Source of the DNA: Aquisalimonas sp.
GTDB taxonomy: Bacteria > Pseudomonadota > Gammaproteobacteria > Nitrococcales > Aquisalimonadaceae
Assembly (NCBI RefSeq): GCF_007120195.1
Contig: NZ_SKOG01000145.1
Span: 1-64,000 of the forward strand
Reading direction: 5' to 3'
DNA: 64,000 nt
Shown here piece after piece: positions 40,433-51,029 of the stretch (positions are counted from its first letter, which is position 1; each line of letters begins with the position of its first letter). Made by a program: the position numbers and the translations under genes. The notes beneath the pieces were generated by a model, which saw only the letters and a list, made by a program, of their open reading frames with translations, ran no database searches and was not told the origin of the DNA.

Positions 40433-41614
40433 TCACACGGCGGCCCGTTCCTCGAGAATCGCCACCGCCGGCAGCACTTTACCTTCCAGGAACTCCAGAA
40501 ACGCCCCGCCCCCGGTGGAGATGTAGGAGATCCGGTCAGCAACGCCGTACCGCGCCACGGCGGCCAGGGTGTCGCCACCGCCGGCGATGGAGAAGGCGTC
40601 GCTCGCGGCGATGGCCTCGCTCACGGCACGGGTGCCGCCGCCGAACTGCTCGAACTCAAACATGCCGAGGGGGCCGTTCCAGACGACGGTGCCGGCCTGC
40701 CGCAGCAGGGTCGCATAGTGAGCCGCGGTCTGCGGGCCGATATCGAGGATCAGGTCGTCATCGTCCACCTGATCGACGCCCTTGGTGGTGGCCTCGGCGT
40801 CCTCGGCGCAAGTCTTGGCAGTGACCACGTCCGTGGGTACCGGAATCTCGCCACCCCGGGCGCGGGCAGCGTCCATCAGGCGCTTCGCCTCGTCCACCAA
40901 GGCCGCCTCGTACAGGGAGTTGCCGACGGGGTGCCCGGCGGCGGCGATAAAGGTGTTGGCGATGCCGCCACCGACGATGAGCTGATCCACCACGCCGGAG
41001 AGGGATCGCAGCACCGTGAGCTTGGTGGAGACCTTGGAGCCGCCGACGATGGCGATCATGGGACGCTCCGGGGCCTCCAGGGCCTTGCCCAGGGCATCCA
41101 GCTCCGCGACCAGCAGCGGGCCGGCGCAGGCCACCGGAGCGTACCGCGCGACGCCGTGGGTCGAGGCCTGGGCGCGGTGGGCCGTGCCGAAGGCGTCCAT
41201 GACAAAGACGTCGCACAGGGCGGCCATGCGCTGCGCCAGGGCATCGTCATTGGCCTTCTCGCCGGTGATAAAGCGCACGTTCTCGCACAACACCAACTCA
41301 CCGTTCTCCAGGGCAACGCCGTCGAGCCAGTCCGTGGCCAGCCGCACGGGCTGGCCCAGCAGCGCACCCAGACGCTCCGCCACGGGTGCCAGCGAAGCCG
41401 CGGGATCCGGCACCCCCTCCTTGGGCCGACCGAGATGGCTCATGAGCATCACCCGCGCGCCGGCGTCGAGGGCATGGCGGATCGTCGTCAGGCAGGCGCG
41501 CAAGCGCGTGTCGTCGCTGACGCGCCCGCCAGCGTCGACGGGCACGTTGAGGTCTTGTCGAATCAGGACGCGCTTGCCGGCCAGATCGAGGTCGGTCATG
41601 CGGAGCACGGGCAT
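40433..41614 (-). CDS. pgk: Phosphoglycerate kinase
   Basis: [95 protein letters not shown]. Confidence 0.95.
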   Translation of the reverse strand: MPVLRMTDLDLAGKRVLIRQDLNVPVDAGGRVSDDTRLRACLTTIRHALDAGARVMLMSHLGRPKEGVPDPAASLAPVAERLGALLGQPVRLATDWLDGVALENGELVLCENVRFITGEKANDDALAQRMAALCDVFVMDAFGTAHRAQASTHGVARYAPVACAGPLLVAELDALGKALEAPERPMIAIVGGSKVSTKLTVLRSLSGVVDQLIVGGGIANTFIAAAGHPVGNSLYEAALVDEAKRLMDAARARGGEIPVPTDVVTAKTCAEDAEATTKGVDQVDDDDLILDIGPQTAAHYATLLRQAGTVVWNGPLGMFEFEQFGGGTRAVSEAIAASDAFSIAGGGDTLAAVARYGVADRISYISTGGGAFLEFLEGKVLPAVAILEERAAV

Positions 41615-41694
41615 CGGTCATTTCCTTCCAGGTTGCGGTAACACAGGCCAAAGTTCGCCGGGCCAAAGCGCGAAGCGCTGGCGCCTGGCCGGAC

Positions 41695-42711
41695 TCAGCA
41701 CGCCATGCACCAGCGTTCCGCCACGTCGAGCATGCGGTTGGCGAACCCCCATTCATTATCAAACCAGAGCATCAGGTGGGCGAGATCGCCACTGACCCGC
41801 GTCTGCGTTCCGTCGACGATGCCGGAGCGCGGATCGTGGTTAAAATCACACGAGGCATGGGGTTGCTCGCTGTAACCCAGAACGCCTGCGAGCGAGCCCT
41901 CCGCGGCGTCATGGAACAGCGCGTTGAGCGCCTGCACATCGCCTCGGGCGCGCAGCTGCAGGCTCACATCCATGGCCGAGACATTGAGGGTGGGCACGCG
42001 CAGGTGCTGGGCATGAATGCGCCCGGCCATCTCCGGCATGAACCGCTCGATCCCGCGGGCGAGCCCGGTGGAGACGGGCACGATGGAACCCAGTGCCGAG
42101 CGGGTGCGCCGCAGGTCCCGGGCGTGGTAGCCGTCCACCAGCGGCTGGTCGTTCATCACCGAATGCACGGTGGTGACGCTTGCCGCCTCAACGCCGAAGT
42201 GATCCTGCATCACACGCAGCACTGGCAGCAGGCAGTTAGTGCTGCACGAGGCGTTGGAGACCAGCCGCTGCCCTGGGCCCAGGGCAGCGCCGTTCACGCC
42301 CAGGACCACCGTGAGATCCACGTCCAAGGCATCGCGCATGGGATGGGCGATCAACAGCCGCGGTGCGCCGGCGCCCAGGTGGCGCTCTGCCTCCACCCGC
42401 TCATCAAAACTGCCCGAGCACTCCAGGACCAGATCCACCCGGTGCGCCGACCAGTTCGCCCCCTCCGCGTCCCGGGCATGGCTGACGCTGATGCGGTCAC
42501 CGTCGACCAGCAGATCGCGCCCATCCACGCTCACGGCACCCGGGAACGGGCCGTGGGTTGAGTCGTAGCGGGTGAGATAGGCGATGCTCTCCAGGTCGGC
42601 GGGCTCATTGATCGCCACGATGGCCATGCGGTCCCTGCGCGCACCTTCGTGCAGCGCCCGGAGGATGCAGCGCCCGATCCGGCCGTAGCCGTTGATCGCC
42701 AGGCGCAGCAC
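41695..42711 (-). CDS. epd: D-erythrose-4-phosphate dehydrogenase / GAPDH-family dehydrogenase
   Basis: INGYGRIGRCILRAL, SNASCSTNCLLPVLRVM, YHARDLRRTRSALGSIVPVSTGLARGIERFMPE, CDFNHDPRSGIVDGTQTRVSG (Epd-like C-terminus); pgk-epd-tkt order. Confidence 0.85.
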   Translation of the reverse strand: MLRLAINGYGRIGRCILRALHEGARRDRMAIVAINEPADLESIAYLTRYDSTHGPFPGAVSVDGRDLLVDGDRISVSHARDAEGANWSAHRVDLVLECSGSFDERVEAERHLGAGAPRLLIAHPMRDALDVDLTVVLGVNGAALGPGQRLVSNASCSTNCLLPVLRVMQDHFGVEAASVTTVHSVMNDQPLVDGYHARDLRRTRSALGSIVPVSTGLARGIERFMPEMAGRIHAQHLRVPTLNVSAMDVSLQLRARGDVQALNALFHDAAEGSLAGVLGYSEQPHASCDFNHDPRSGIVDGTQTRVSGDLAHLMLWFDNEWGFANRMLDVAERWCMAC

Positions 42712-42712
42712 A

Positions 42713-44713
42713 TCAACTCCCCAGTACGGTGCGCGCCTGGGCGAGGACGTTCTCGGTGGTAAAGCCGTAGTACGCGAACAGATCGCCCGCCGGCGCGGAC
42801 TCGCCGAAACCGGTCATGCCCACGACGCGACCCTGGGGGCCGACAAACCGGTACCAGTATTCAGCGGCAGCGGCCTCAACGGCAACGCGTCGGGTGCAGG
42901 CCTGAGGCATAACGGCCTCCCGGTACTCCGCGTCCTGCGCCTCGAACACATCCACCGCCGGCATGGAGACAACCCGCGCGGGCACACCGTCGGCGCGCAG
43001 CTGGTCCCAGGCCTCCACGGCCAGAGCCACTTCCGCCCCGGTGGCGATCAGCAGCAACTCCGGCGTGGCGTCACAGTCCCGCAGAATGTAACCCCCACGC
43101 CGGATGGCCTCCAGCTGCCCGCTGGTGCGCTCCTGGTGAGGAAGGCCCTGGCGGCTCAATACGAGCGCCGTCGGGCCCTCCTTTCGCTCCAGGGCGGCAC
43201 GCCAGGCGACCACCGTCTCAACCGCGTCGCAGGGCCGCCAAAGACTCAGGTTGGGAATCATCCGCAGCGCGGGGAGGTGTTCTATGGGCTGATGCGTGGG
43301 TCCATCCTCGCCCAAGCCTATGGAATCATGGGTGTAGACGAGCACATTGCGCTGTCCCATCAGCGCTGCCATACGTACCGCATTGCGGGCATAATCCGAG
43401 AAAACCAGGAAGGTGCCTCCGTAGGGAATAAACCCGCCGTGGAGCGCCAGCCCGCTCTGGATGGCCGTCATGGCAAATTCCCGCACACCGTAGAAGACGT
43501 AGTTGCCATCGCCGTCGCGCGCCGTCACAGGGGTACACCCGGACCACTTGGTATTGTTGGAGCCGGTCAGGTCAGCGGAGCCGCCAATGAGTTCCGGCAG
43601 GTACGGGCCGAACCCCTCCAGGGCCTGTTGCGAGGCCTTGCGGCTGGCCACGGTTTCGCCGGCGTCGGCCGCCTTGCGCAGGAGCTCGTCGGCATGTTCT
43701 CCGAACGTGCGCGGCAGCTTACCCCTCATTCGGCGTTCGAACTCCGCCGCCAGTTCGGGGTGGGCGCGGCGGTAATCCGCCAGCACCTGCCGCCAGGCGT
43801 CCTCGGCGGCCACTCCCGCCTCGCGGGCATCCCACCCCCGGTAGATCGCCTCGGGGACCTCAAACGGCGCATGCTCCCACTTGAGAAACTCACGAGTCGC
43901 CTGAATCTCGTCATCCCCCAGCGGTGCACCGTGGACGCTGTGACTACCGCAGGCATTGGGCGCGCCGAAACCAATCACGGTCTTGCAACAGACCAGGGAG
44001 GGTGTATCCGTGACTTCGCGGGCCGCGCGGATGGCGGTATCGATGGCCTGACTGTCGTGGCCGTCCACATCCGCGATGACATGCCAGCCGTAGGCGCGAA
44101 AACGCCCGGGCGTATCGTCCGTGAACCAGCCCTCGACCTTGCCGTCGATGGAGATGCCATTGTCGTCGTAGAAGACCACCAGCTTACCCAGGCCCAGGGT
44201 TCCCGCCAGGGAGCAGGCCTCGTGGGAAATTCCTTCCATCAGGCAGCCATCTCCGGCGAAACAGTAAGTAAAATGATCAATCAACGTGTGCCCAGGGCGG
44301 TTAAACTGCGCCGCGAGCACCTTCTCCGCCAGCGCCATGCCCACGGCATTGGCGAGCCCCTGTCCGAGCGGGCCGGTGGTCGTCTCCACACCCGGGGTAT
44401 AGCCGTACTCCGGATGTCCGGGTGTGCGTGAGTGGAGTTGCCGGAACTGTCGCAGGTCATCCAGCCCCAGTTCGTAACCGCTCAGATGCAGCAGACTGTA
44501 CAGCAGCATGGAACCATGACCATTGGAGAGCACGAACCGGTCGCGATTCCACCAGCCCGGATTGGCGGGATTATGGCGCAGATAATCGTTCCACAGAACC
44601 TCAGCGATGTCCGCCATACCCATCGGCGCGCCGGGGTGGCCCGATTTCGCCCGCTGGACAGCATCCATGCTCAGGGCGCGGATGGCATTGGCAAGTTCGC
44701 GACGAGAGGGCAT
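42713..44713 (-). CDS. tktA: Transketolase
   Basis: [65 protein letters not shown]; start placed at MPSRREL. Confidence 0.95.
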   Translation of the reverse strand: MPSRRELANAIRALSMDAVQRAKSGHPGAPMGMADIAEVLWNDYLRHNPANPGWWNRDRFVLSNGHGSMLLYSLLHLSGYELGLDDLRQFRQLHSRTPGHPEYGYTPGVETTTGPLGQGLANAVGMALAEKVLAAQFNRPGHTLIDHFTYCFAGDGCLMEGISHEACSLAGTLGLGKLVVFYDDNGISIDGKVEGWFTDDTPGRFRAYGWHVIADVDGHDSQAIDTAIRAAREVTDTPSLVCCKTVIGFGAPNACGSHSVHGAPLGDDEIQATREFLKWEHAPFEVPEAIYRGWDAREAGVAAEDAWRQVLADYRRAHPELAAEFERRMRGKLPRTFGEHADELLRKAADAGETVASRKASQQALEGFGPYLPELIGGSADLTGSNNTKWSGCTPVTARDGDGNYVFYGVREFAMTAIQSGLALHGGFIPYGGTFLVFSDYARNAVRMAALMGQRNVLVYTHDSIGLGEDGPTHQPIEHLPALRMIPNLSLWRPCDAVETVVAWRAALERKEGPTALVLSRQGLPHQERTSGQLEAIRRGGYILRDCDATPELLLIATGAEVALAVEAWDQLRADGVPARVVSMPAVDVFEAQDAEYREAVMPQACTRRVAVEAAAAEYWYRFVGPQGRVVGMTGFGESAPAGDLFAYYGFTTENVLAQARTVLGS

Positions 44714-45381
44714 CGGTGATGGTCTCCGGGTAGCAAGTAGGGACGGCAGCAGCTGTGGCGGCCGCCGGGCGCTCTGAAAGCCGTGAATTGTCCCGAAATT
44801 TGATGGCTCCGGCAAGGCGGCCCCGGGCCCGCCGACCGGCCGCCGGATGGAGTGAAATCTCCATGGCGGATTGGCGTCGCAGGGGCAAAGAAGGTTGAAA
44901 TCCTCGCAGAACACGATACGTTAGGGGGAAGCAAATGACGCGGAGCAGCACGTAAAGATAGAGATGTCGCAAGCCTTTCGCCCCGCACTGGCGCTCGTCA
45001 TAGCACCTGACGTCCCGTGCGTGGGCTCAACGCACCGCATTGGCAAGGCAATGGCGTTGCGTGCCTTCGGGCCGCCGGAGTCGGATAACCTGCATCCCCA
45101 GGTGTTCTCATCCTTCTCTGCGGCCAACTAACCAAGAGTTCTTGTAGTGCGGTTGGCTTCTAGCATGAAGCACCGTGAAATGTCCGCAGACTGCACACCG
45201 CCAGCGCAGTCTGTGCCACGTGCTGTGCAGCTGCTGCAAGGCGAGTCTGCAGGTTGGAGGATGACGAGATGTGCTCCAAACGCTCCGGACCGAGGGCTGG
45301 CTACGGGCGCCAAGATCATCGGGACGGCCGGGCTCGGGCGTGCTGCGCGTACTTTATCCCTGGACGGTGGGAGGTAACACC

Positions 45382-46191
45382 ATGGTTTCAACAGCAACAG
45401 ATCAGTCTTTCGGCCCGAGGCCGGAGGAGTGTCGTGACACAGACCATTACGTTGAAGAGTACAATTACGGCTTCGTCGACAAATGGGATGACCTGATCGA
45501 CTGGGACAGCCGCGCCGAGAGCGAGGGCGACTTTTTCATCCAGATGCTCAAGGAGCGGGGCGTCAAGCGCGTCCTCGACGTCGCCACCGGCACCGGCTTC
45601 CACTCCGTGCGCCTGATCGAGGCGGGCTTTGACGTGGTCAGTGCCGACGGCAGCGCGGAAATGCTGGCCAAAGCCTTCGAGAACGGTCGCCGCCGCGGGC
45701 ACATCCTGCGGACCGTACAGTCCGACTGGCGCCGTCTCAACCGGGATGTCCACGGCCGTTATGACGCCGTCATCTGCCTCGGCAACTCCTTCACCCACCT
45801 GTTTAGCGAGAACGACCGCCGCAAGTCGCTGGCGGAGTTCTACTCCGCACTCAACCACGACGGCGTATTGATCCTGGACCAGCGCAACTACGACTCGATC
45901 CTGGATCACGGCTACTCGAGCAAGCACACCTACTATTATTGCGGCAATGATATCTCGGTCTACCCCGAGTACGTCGATCCGGGGCTGACCCGTTTCCGCT
46001 ATGCCTTCCCGGACGAGTCCGTGTTCCATCTGAATATGTTTCCGCTGCGCAAGGCGTACACCCGCCGTCTCATGCGCGAAGTCGGGTTCCAGGATGTGCA
46101 GACCTACGGCGACTTCAAGGAAACCTACCGCGACAGCGAACCGGATTTCTTCATTCACTTCGCCGACAAGAGCTATACGGAGAACGCCTAA
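45382..46191 (+). CDS. Glycine/sarcosine N-methyltransferase (GSMT)
   Basis: Class I methyltransferase (VLDVATGTGFHSVRLIEAGFDVVSADGSAEML), YVEEYNYGFVDKWDDLIDWDSRAESEGDFF; directly followed by SDMT; RBS GGGAGG. Confidence 0.92.
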   Translation: MVSTATDQSFGPRPEECRDTDHYVEEYNYGFVDKWDDLIDWDSRAESEGDFFIQMLKERGVKRVLDVATGTGFHSVRLIEAGFDVVSADGSAEMLAKAFENGRRRGHILRTVQSDWRRLNRDVHGRYDAVICLGNSFTHLFSENDRRKSLAEFYSALNHDGVLILDQRNYDSILDHGYSSKHTYYYCGNDISVYPEYVDPGLTRFRYAFPDESVFHLNMFPLRKAYTRRLMREVGFQDVQTYGDFKETYRDSEPDFFIHFADKSYTENA

Positions 46192-47030
46192 TGAGTACCC
46201 AGAGCTATACCGGTGCCGTCGCCACGGCCCGGGAGTACTACAACAGCAACGATGCCGACCGCTTCTATCACAATGTCTGGGGCGGCGAGGACATCCACAT
46301 CGGCCTGTACGAGGACGACCAAGAACCCATCGCTGACGCCAGCCGGCGCACGGTGGCCCACATGGCCGATCTGCTGGGCGAGTTGGGGCCGGATCATCGC
46401 GTGCTGGACCTGGGTGCCGGCTACGGCGGTTCCGCCCGCTACCTGGCCACCACCTTCGGCTGCCCAGTGGTGGCGCTCAATCTCTCGGAAGTGGAAAATG
46501 AGCGCGACCGGGAGATGAACAAGGCGGTCGGCTTGGATCACCTGATCGAGGTGCTCGATGCCAGCTTCGAGGACGTCCCATATGCGGACGGTCACTTTGA
46601 CGTGGTGTGGTCGCAGGACTCCTTTCTGCACAGCGGCGACCGTGAAAAGGTCGTCCAGGAGGCGGCACGCGTGCTGAAACCAGGCGGCGTGCTGATCTTC
46701 ACCGATCCGATGCAAACAGACGACTGCCCGCAGGGTGTGCTGCAGCCCATTCTTGATCGCATCCACCTGGAGACCCTTGGCTCACCGGCCTTCTACCGCG
46801 AGACGGCGAAGAAGTACGGGCTGGTGGAAATCGGTTTCGAGGATCACTCGCACCAGCTACCGCGACACTACGGGCGCGTGCTGCAGGAAACCAAGGCCCG
46901 CGAACCCAGCCTCGAGGGTCTGATCTCCGCGGAGTATATTGAGCGAATGAAGACCGGACTGCAGCATTGGGTCAACGGTGGCAACAACGGTTACCTGGCA
47001 TGGGGCATCTTCCGTTTCCGCAAGGCGTAA
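46191..47030 (+). CDS. Sarcosine/dimethylglycine N-methyltransferase (SDMT)
   Basis: YYNSNDADRFYHNVWGGEDIHIGLYEDDQEPIADASRRTVAHMADLL, VLDLGAGYGGSARYLATTFGCPVVALNLSEVENERDREMN, WSQDSFLHSGDREKVVQEAARVLKPGG. Confidence 0.93.
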   Translation: MSTQSYTGAVATAREYYNSNDADRFYHNVWGGEDIHIGLYEDDQEPIADASRRTVAHMADLLGELGPDHRVLDLGAGYGGSARYLATTFGCPVVALNLSEVENERDREMNKAVGLDHLIEVLDASFEDVPYADGHFDVVWSQDSFLHSGDREKVVQEAARVLKPGGVLIFTDPMQTDDCPQGVLQPILDRIHLETLGSPAFYRETAKKYGLVEIGFEDHSHQLPRHYGRVLQETKAREPSLEGLISAEYIERMKTGLQHWVNGGNNGYLAWGIFRFRKA

Positions 47031-47038
47031 TGCCGCGG

Positions 47039-47068
47039 GGCGCGCCGGTGTTCCGGTGCCGGCGCGCC
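47039..47068 (+). promoter_or_regulatory. Perfect 10-bp-stem hairpin in SDMT-metK spacer
   Basis: GGCGCGCCGG-TGTTCCGGTG-CCGGCGCGCC. Confidence 0.6.
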
Positions 47069-47112
47069 ATGCTGGTTGTTTGTAACGGATCACTCACAAG
47101 AGAGGAGCGACA

Positions 47113-48273
47113 ATGAGCAAGTCCTTCATGTTTACCTCGGAATCCGTCTCCGCCGGCCATCCGGACAAGATGGCGGACCAGATATCCGACGCCATCCTGG
47201 ATGCCATCCTGGAACAGGACCCCCGCGCCAAGGTGGCCTGCGAGACGCTGACCACGACCGGCATGGTGATTCTCGCCGGGGAGCTGAAAACCTCGGCCAA
47301 TGTGCCTTACGAGGACATCACCCGCGCGACCGTCAAGCGCATCGGCTACACGTCCTCGGACATGGGCTTCGACGCCGAAACCTGCGCCTTTATTAATGCG
47401 CTGGGCAAACAGTCCCCGGACATCAACCAGGGCGTTGAGCGCAAGCTCCCCGAGGAGCAGGGTGCCGGCGACCAGGGCATTATGTTTGGCTACGCCTGCG
47501 ACGAGACCGACGTCTACATGCCTGCGGCCATCAACTATGCCCATCGCCTTGTGGAGCGGCAGGCCAAAGTGATGAGCAACGGCGCGCTTCCGTGGCTGCG
47601 CCCGGACGCCAAGAGCCAGGTGACCCTGCGCTACGAAGACGGCAAGGCCGTGGGGGTGGAGGCCGTGGTGCTCTCCACCCAGCACTCACCGGAGGTCAGC
47701 GATAACGAGATCCACGAGGGGGTTATCGAGGAAATCATCCGGCCGGTGCTGCCGAGCCAGTGGCTCAGCAAGCACACCCAGTATTTCATCAACCCGACCG
47801 GGCGCTTCGTCACCGGCGGGCCGTTGGGTGACTGCGGGCTGACCGGGCGCAAGATCATCGTCGACACCTACGGCGGCATGTCGCGCCACGGCGGCGGCTG
47901 CTTCTCCGGCAAGGACCCCTCCAAGGTGGACCGGTCCGCCGCCTACGCCGCACGTTACGTCGCCAAAAACATTGTCGCCGCGGGCCTGGCCGCGAAGTGC
48001 GAGATCCAGCTGTCCTACGCCATCGGCGTGGCCGAGCCCACCTCTGTCATGGTCGAGACCTTCGGCACCGCGAAGGTGGATGAGAGCCGCATCGAGCAGA
48101 TCGTGCGCGATCAGTTCGACCTGCGTCCCTACGGCATCGTCAACATGCTGGACCTGCTGCGCCCGATCTACTCCAAGACTGCGGCCTATGGTCATTTCGG
48201 CCGCGAGGAAGAGGAGTTCACCTGGGAGCGCACCGACCGTGCCGCTGCACTGCGGGATGCCGCCGGCCTCTGA
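47113..48273 (+). CDS. metK: S-adenosylmethionine synthetase
   Basis: [90 protein letters not shown]. Confidence 0.97.
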   Translation: MSKSFMFTSESVSAGHPDKMADQISDAILDAILEQDPRAKVACETLTTTGMVILAGELKTSANVPYEDITRATVKRIGYTSSDMGFDAETCAFINALGKQSPDINQGVERKLPEEQGAGDQGIMFGYACDETDVYMPAAINYAHRLVERQAKVMSNGALPWLRPDAKSQVTLRYEDGKAVGVEAVVLSTQHSPEVSDNEIHEGVIEEIIRPVLPSQWLSKHTQYFINPTGRFVTGGPLGDCGLTGRKIIVDTYGGMSRHGGGCFSGKDPSKVDRSAAYAARYVAKNIVAAGLAAKCEIQLSYAIGVAEPTSVMVETFGTAKVDESRIEQIVRDQFDLRPYGIVNMLDLLRPIYSKTAAYGHFGREEEEFTWERTDRAAALRDAAGL

Positions 48274-48404
48274 GCCGCGGCATTTCGAGCGCTCGCGGCT
48301 GCTGTGATGCACTGCCACAAGCGGGCACGCGAAGCTGTTAGTATCAACGTGTGGGGGCTTTGGGACCCCACCATGGACTGACCGGCTGCGCAAGCGGCCG
48401 ACGA

Positions 48405-48479
48405 TCCGGCTGAGGAGCGTTGCAACAGGCCCATGGTCTGCCAGGCTCAGCCGGATCCCAATTCACATCAACGGCGCTC
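48405..48479 (+). ncRNA. S-adenosylhomocysteine (SAH) riboswitch, leader of ahcY
   Basis: P1 TCCGGCTGA/TCAGCCGGA perfect pairing (48405-48413/48447-48455); conserved GAGGAGCGTTGCAAC...GCCAGGCTC core; 3' AACGGCGCTC (48470-48479) pseudoknot partner of GAGCG; located 23 nt before the ahcY start. Confidence 0.92.
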
Positions 48480-48501
48480 AGCGAAATCGGAGTCAGCACC
48501 A

Positions 48502-49908
48502 ATGAATGCCGTCGTAGAGAGTCAGAACGACTACATCGTGCGTGACATCGGCCTCGCTGAATGGGGCCGCAAGGAAATCGAGATTGCCGAGACCGAGATG
48601 CCCGGCCTGATGTCGGTGCGCGAGGAATTCCGTGCCAAGCAACCCCTGAAGGGCGTGCGTATTGCCGGGTCGCTGCACATGACCATCCAGACCGCCGTGC
48701 TCATCGAGGCCCTCGTGGAACTGGGCGCGGACGTTCGCTGGGCCTCGTGCAACATCTACTCCACCCAGGACCACGCCGCCGCCGCCATCGCCAAGCGCGG
48801 CGTGCCGGTGTTCGCCTACAAAGGCGAGACCCTGGACGAGTACTGGGAGTACATCCACCGCATCTTCGACTTCGACCAGGGCGCGAACTCCATCCTCGAT
48901 GATGGTGGCGACGCCACAACCCTGCTGACGGTCGGGGCCAAGGCCGAACAGGACCCCTCCTTCCTGGACCATCCGGGGAGCGAGGAGGAAAAGGCCCTGT
49001 TCACCAGTATCAAGGCGCGGCTTGAGACCAATCACGGCTGGTACAGCAAGCAGCTGAGCCAGATCCAGGGTGTCACCGAGGAGACCACCACTGGCGTTGC
49101 CAAACTGCTGCGCATGGAGCGGGCCAACGCGCTGCCGTTTCCGGCCATCAACGTCAACGACTCGGTCACCAAATCCAAATTCGACAACCTGTACGGTTGC
49201 CGCGAGTCGCTGGTGGACGGCATCAAGCGCGCCACCGACGTGATGATCGCGGGCAAGATTGCCGTGGTGTGCGGCTACGGTGACGTCGGCAAGGGCTCTG
49301 CGCAGAGCCTCAAGGCCATGGGTGCCACAGTCTGGGTCACCGAGATCGACCCGATTTGCGCCCTGCAGGCCATGATGGCTGGCCTCCAGGTCGTCACAAT
49401 GGACGACGTCGCCGACAAGGCCGACATCTTTGTCACCGCCACCGGCAACTACCACGTGATCACCCACGAACACATGCTACGGATGAAGCACAACGCCATC
49501 GTTTGCAACATCGGTCACTTCGACAACGAAATCGACGTAGCGAGCTTGCGCAACTACGAGTGGGACAACATCAAGCCGCAGGTCGATCACATCACCTTGC
49601 CGAGCGGCCACAAGATCCTGCTGCTGGCCGAGGGCCGCCTGATCAATCTCGGCTGTGCCACGGGCCACCCCAGCTTCGTAATGTCCAATTCGTTTACCAA
49701 CCAGGTGCTCGCACAGATCGAGCTGGCGCAGAATCGCGACAGCTACGAACATAAGGTCTACGTGCTGCCCAAGCACCTGGACGAGAAGGTGGCAGAGCTG
49801 CACCTGAAGAAGCTCGGTGCCAAACTGACGCAACTGTCCAAGGAGCAGGCCGAGTACCTTGATCTGGACGTGAATGGCCCGTTCAAGCCGGACACCTACC
49901 GGTACTGA
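48502..49908 (+). CDS. ahcY: Adenosylhomocysteinase
   Basis: [98 protein letters not shown]. Confidence 0.97.
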   Translation: MNAVVESQNDYIVRDIGLAEWGRKEIEIAETEMPGLMSVREEFRAKQPLKGVRIAGSLHMTIQTAVLIEALVELGADVRWASCNIYSTQDHAAAAIAKRGVPVFAYKGETLDEYWEYIHRIFDFDQGANSILDDGGDATTLLTVGAKAEQDPSFLDHPGSEEEKALFTSIKARLETNHGWYSKQLSQIQGVTEETTTGVAKLLRMERANALPFPAINVNDSVTKSKFDNLYGCRESLVDGIKRATDVMIAGKIAVVCGYGDVGKGSAQSLKAMGATVWVTEIDPICALQAMMAGLQVVTMDDVADKADIFVTATGNYHVITHEHMLRMKHNAIVCNIGHFDNEIDVASLRNYEWDNIKPQVDHITLPSGHKILLLAEGRLINLGCATGHPSFVMSNSFTNQVLAQIELAQNRDSYEHKVYVLPKHLDEKVAELHLKKLGAKLTQLSKEQAEYLDLDVNGPFKPDTYRY

Positions 49909-49975
49909 GCGAGCGCCTTTCGGTCCTTCGGCCCACCCGGCGCGGCGCTGGTGACAGCGCCCGGGACGGGTGGCG

Positions 49976-50010
49976 CGCCGGTGCGCGAACAACCCGCCCG
50001 CGCACCGGCG
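49976..50010 (+). promoter_or_regulatory. Perfect 12-bp-stem hairpin in ahcY-metF spacer
   Basis: CGCCGGTGCGCG-aacaacccgcc-CGCGCACCGGCG, 26 nt before metF ATG. Confidence 0.6.
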
Positions 50011-50035
50011 GTACTCGCGATACGGGGGTGATGAT

Positions 50036-50914
50036 ATGGAATCCCAGAAGAAACACTCACCGGTCTACAGTTTCGAGTTCTTTCCGCCCAAAAATGAGGA
50101 GGGCGAGGAGCGGCTGCGCCGGACCCGCGAGCGCCTCACCGCACTGGGGCCGCGGCTGTTTTCCGTCACGTTTGGCGCAGGCGGATCCACGCGCGAGCGT
50201 ACGTTCGAGACGGTTTTGACCATTCAGAGGCGCTCCGGCATTGATGTGGCGCCGCATCTGTCGTGCATTGACGCCACACCTGCGAGCATCCGTGAACTGC
50301 TGCAGCGCTACCGCGACAACGGCGTTCGGAATATCGTCGCCCTGCGTGGCGACATGCCCTCCGGCACCGGCGGTGGCCCCGGCCACTTCAAGTATGCCAA
50401 CGAGCTCGTGGAGTTCATCCGCCAGGAGCACGGCGACTACTTTCACATTGAAGTGGGCTGCTATCCGGAGATTCACCCGGACGCGAAGGACGCCTTTGCC
50501 GATCTCGAGAACTTCCGACGCAAGGTCAATGCAGGCGCCGACAGTGCGATGACCCAGTATTTCTATGCGCCTGAAGCCTACTTCCGGTTTGTCGACAGCT
50601 GCGAGAAGATGGGCGTCGACATCCCGATTGTTCCGGGCATCATGCCGATCGTCAATTTCAAGCAGCTGGCGCGTTTTTCCGACGCCTGCGGTGCCGACAT
50701 TCCGCGCTGGCTGCGCAAGCGGCTGGAAGCGTTCGACGACGACGACAAGGCGTCCATGCAGGCCTTCGGTATCGATGTTGTCACCCAGCTATGCTCGGAC
50801 CTCCTCGAGGCCGGCGCCCCGGGGCTGCACTTCTATACCCTCAATCAGGCCAAGGCCAGTGAAGCCATTTGGCATAATCTCGGCCTCACCCGGCGAATGG
50901 CCAAGGCCGATTGA
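50036..50914 (+). CDS. metF: Methylenetetrahydrofolate reductase
   Basis: YSFEFFPPKNEEGEERLRRT, SVTFGAGGSTRERT, NIVALRGDMP, ADSAMTQYFYAPEAYFRFVD, PGIMPIVNF. Confidence 0.95.
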   Translation: MESQKKHSPVYSFEFFPPKNEEGEERLRRTRERLTALGPRLFSVTFGAGGSTRERTFETVLTIQRRSGIDVAPHLSCIDATPASIRELLQRYRDNGVRNIVALRGDMPSGTGGGPGHFKYANELVEFIRQEHGDYFHIEVGCYPEIHPDAKDAFADLENFRRKVNAGADSAMTQYFYAPEAYFRFVDSCEKMGVDIPIVPGIMPIVNFKQLARFSDACGADIPRWLRKRLEAFDDDDKASMQAFGIDVVTQLCSDLLEAGAPGLHFYTLNQAKASEAIWHNLGLTRRMAKAD

Positions 50915-50948
50915 TCCGGCCCTGTCGGGGCGCTAAGGTGCCAGACGC

Positions 50949-50981
50949 GTTTTCGGGGGACGGCCCAATGCCCCCGAAAAC
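50949..50981. terminator. Perfect 11-bp inverted repeat after metF (possible terminator/attenuator)
   Basis: GTTTTCGGGGG-acggcccaatg-CCCCCGAAAAC. Confidence 0.5.
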
Positions 50982-51029
50982 CTCATCACGTTCAGCACCG
51001 TGGCGAAGCACGAAGCCGGAGTTGCCGTC

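Noticed and set aside
40121-41641. 506-aa plus-strand ORF reading through the inverted-repeat element and antisense to pgk
   Set aside because: Mostly pgk antisense; the N-terminal part is only the GC-rich repeat element.
42692-44431. 579-aa plus-strand ORF opposite tktA
   Set aside because: Shadow ORF of transketolase; sequence is low-complexity and lacks domain signatures.
45147-45377. 76-aa ORF in the tktA-GSMT intergenic region
   Set aside because: Arg/Ala-rich composition without SD or recognisable motif; ends at the GSMT RBS; not supported as a gene.
44714-45381. Glycine riboswitch upstream of GSMT
   Set aside because: Looked for the paired-aptamer core; the characteristic GGAGAG...CCGAAGG arrangement was not found.
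47031-47112. SAM riboswitch upstream of metK
   Set aside because: Only a single GC hairpin is present; no SAM-I/II/III core motifs seen.
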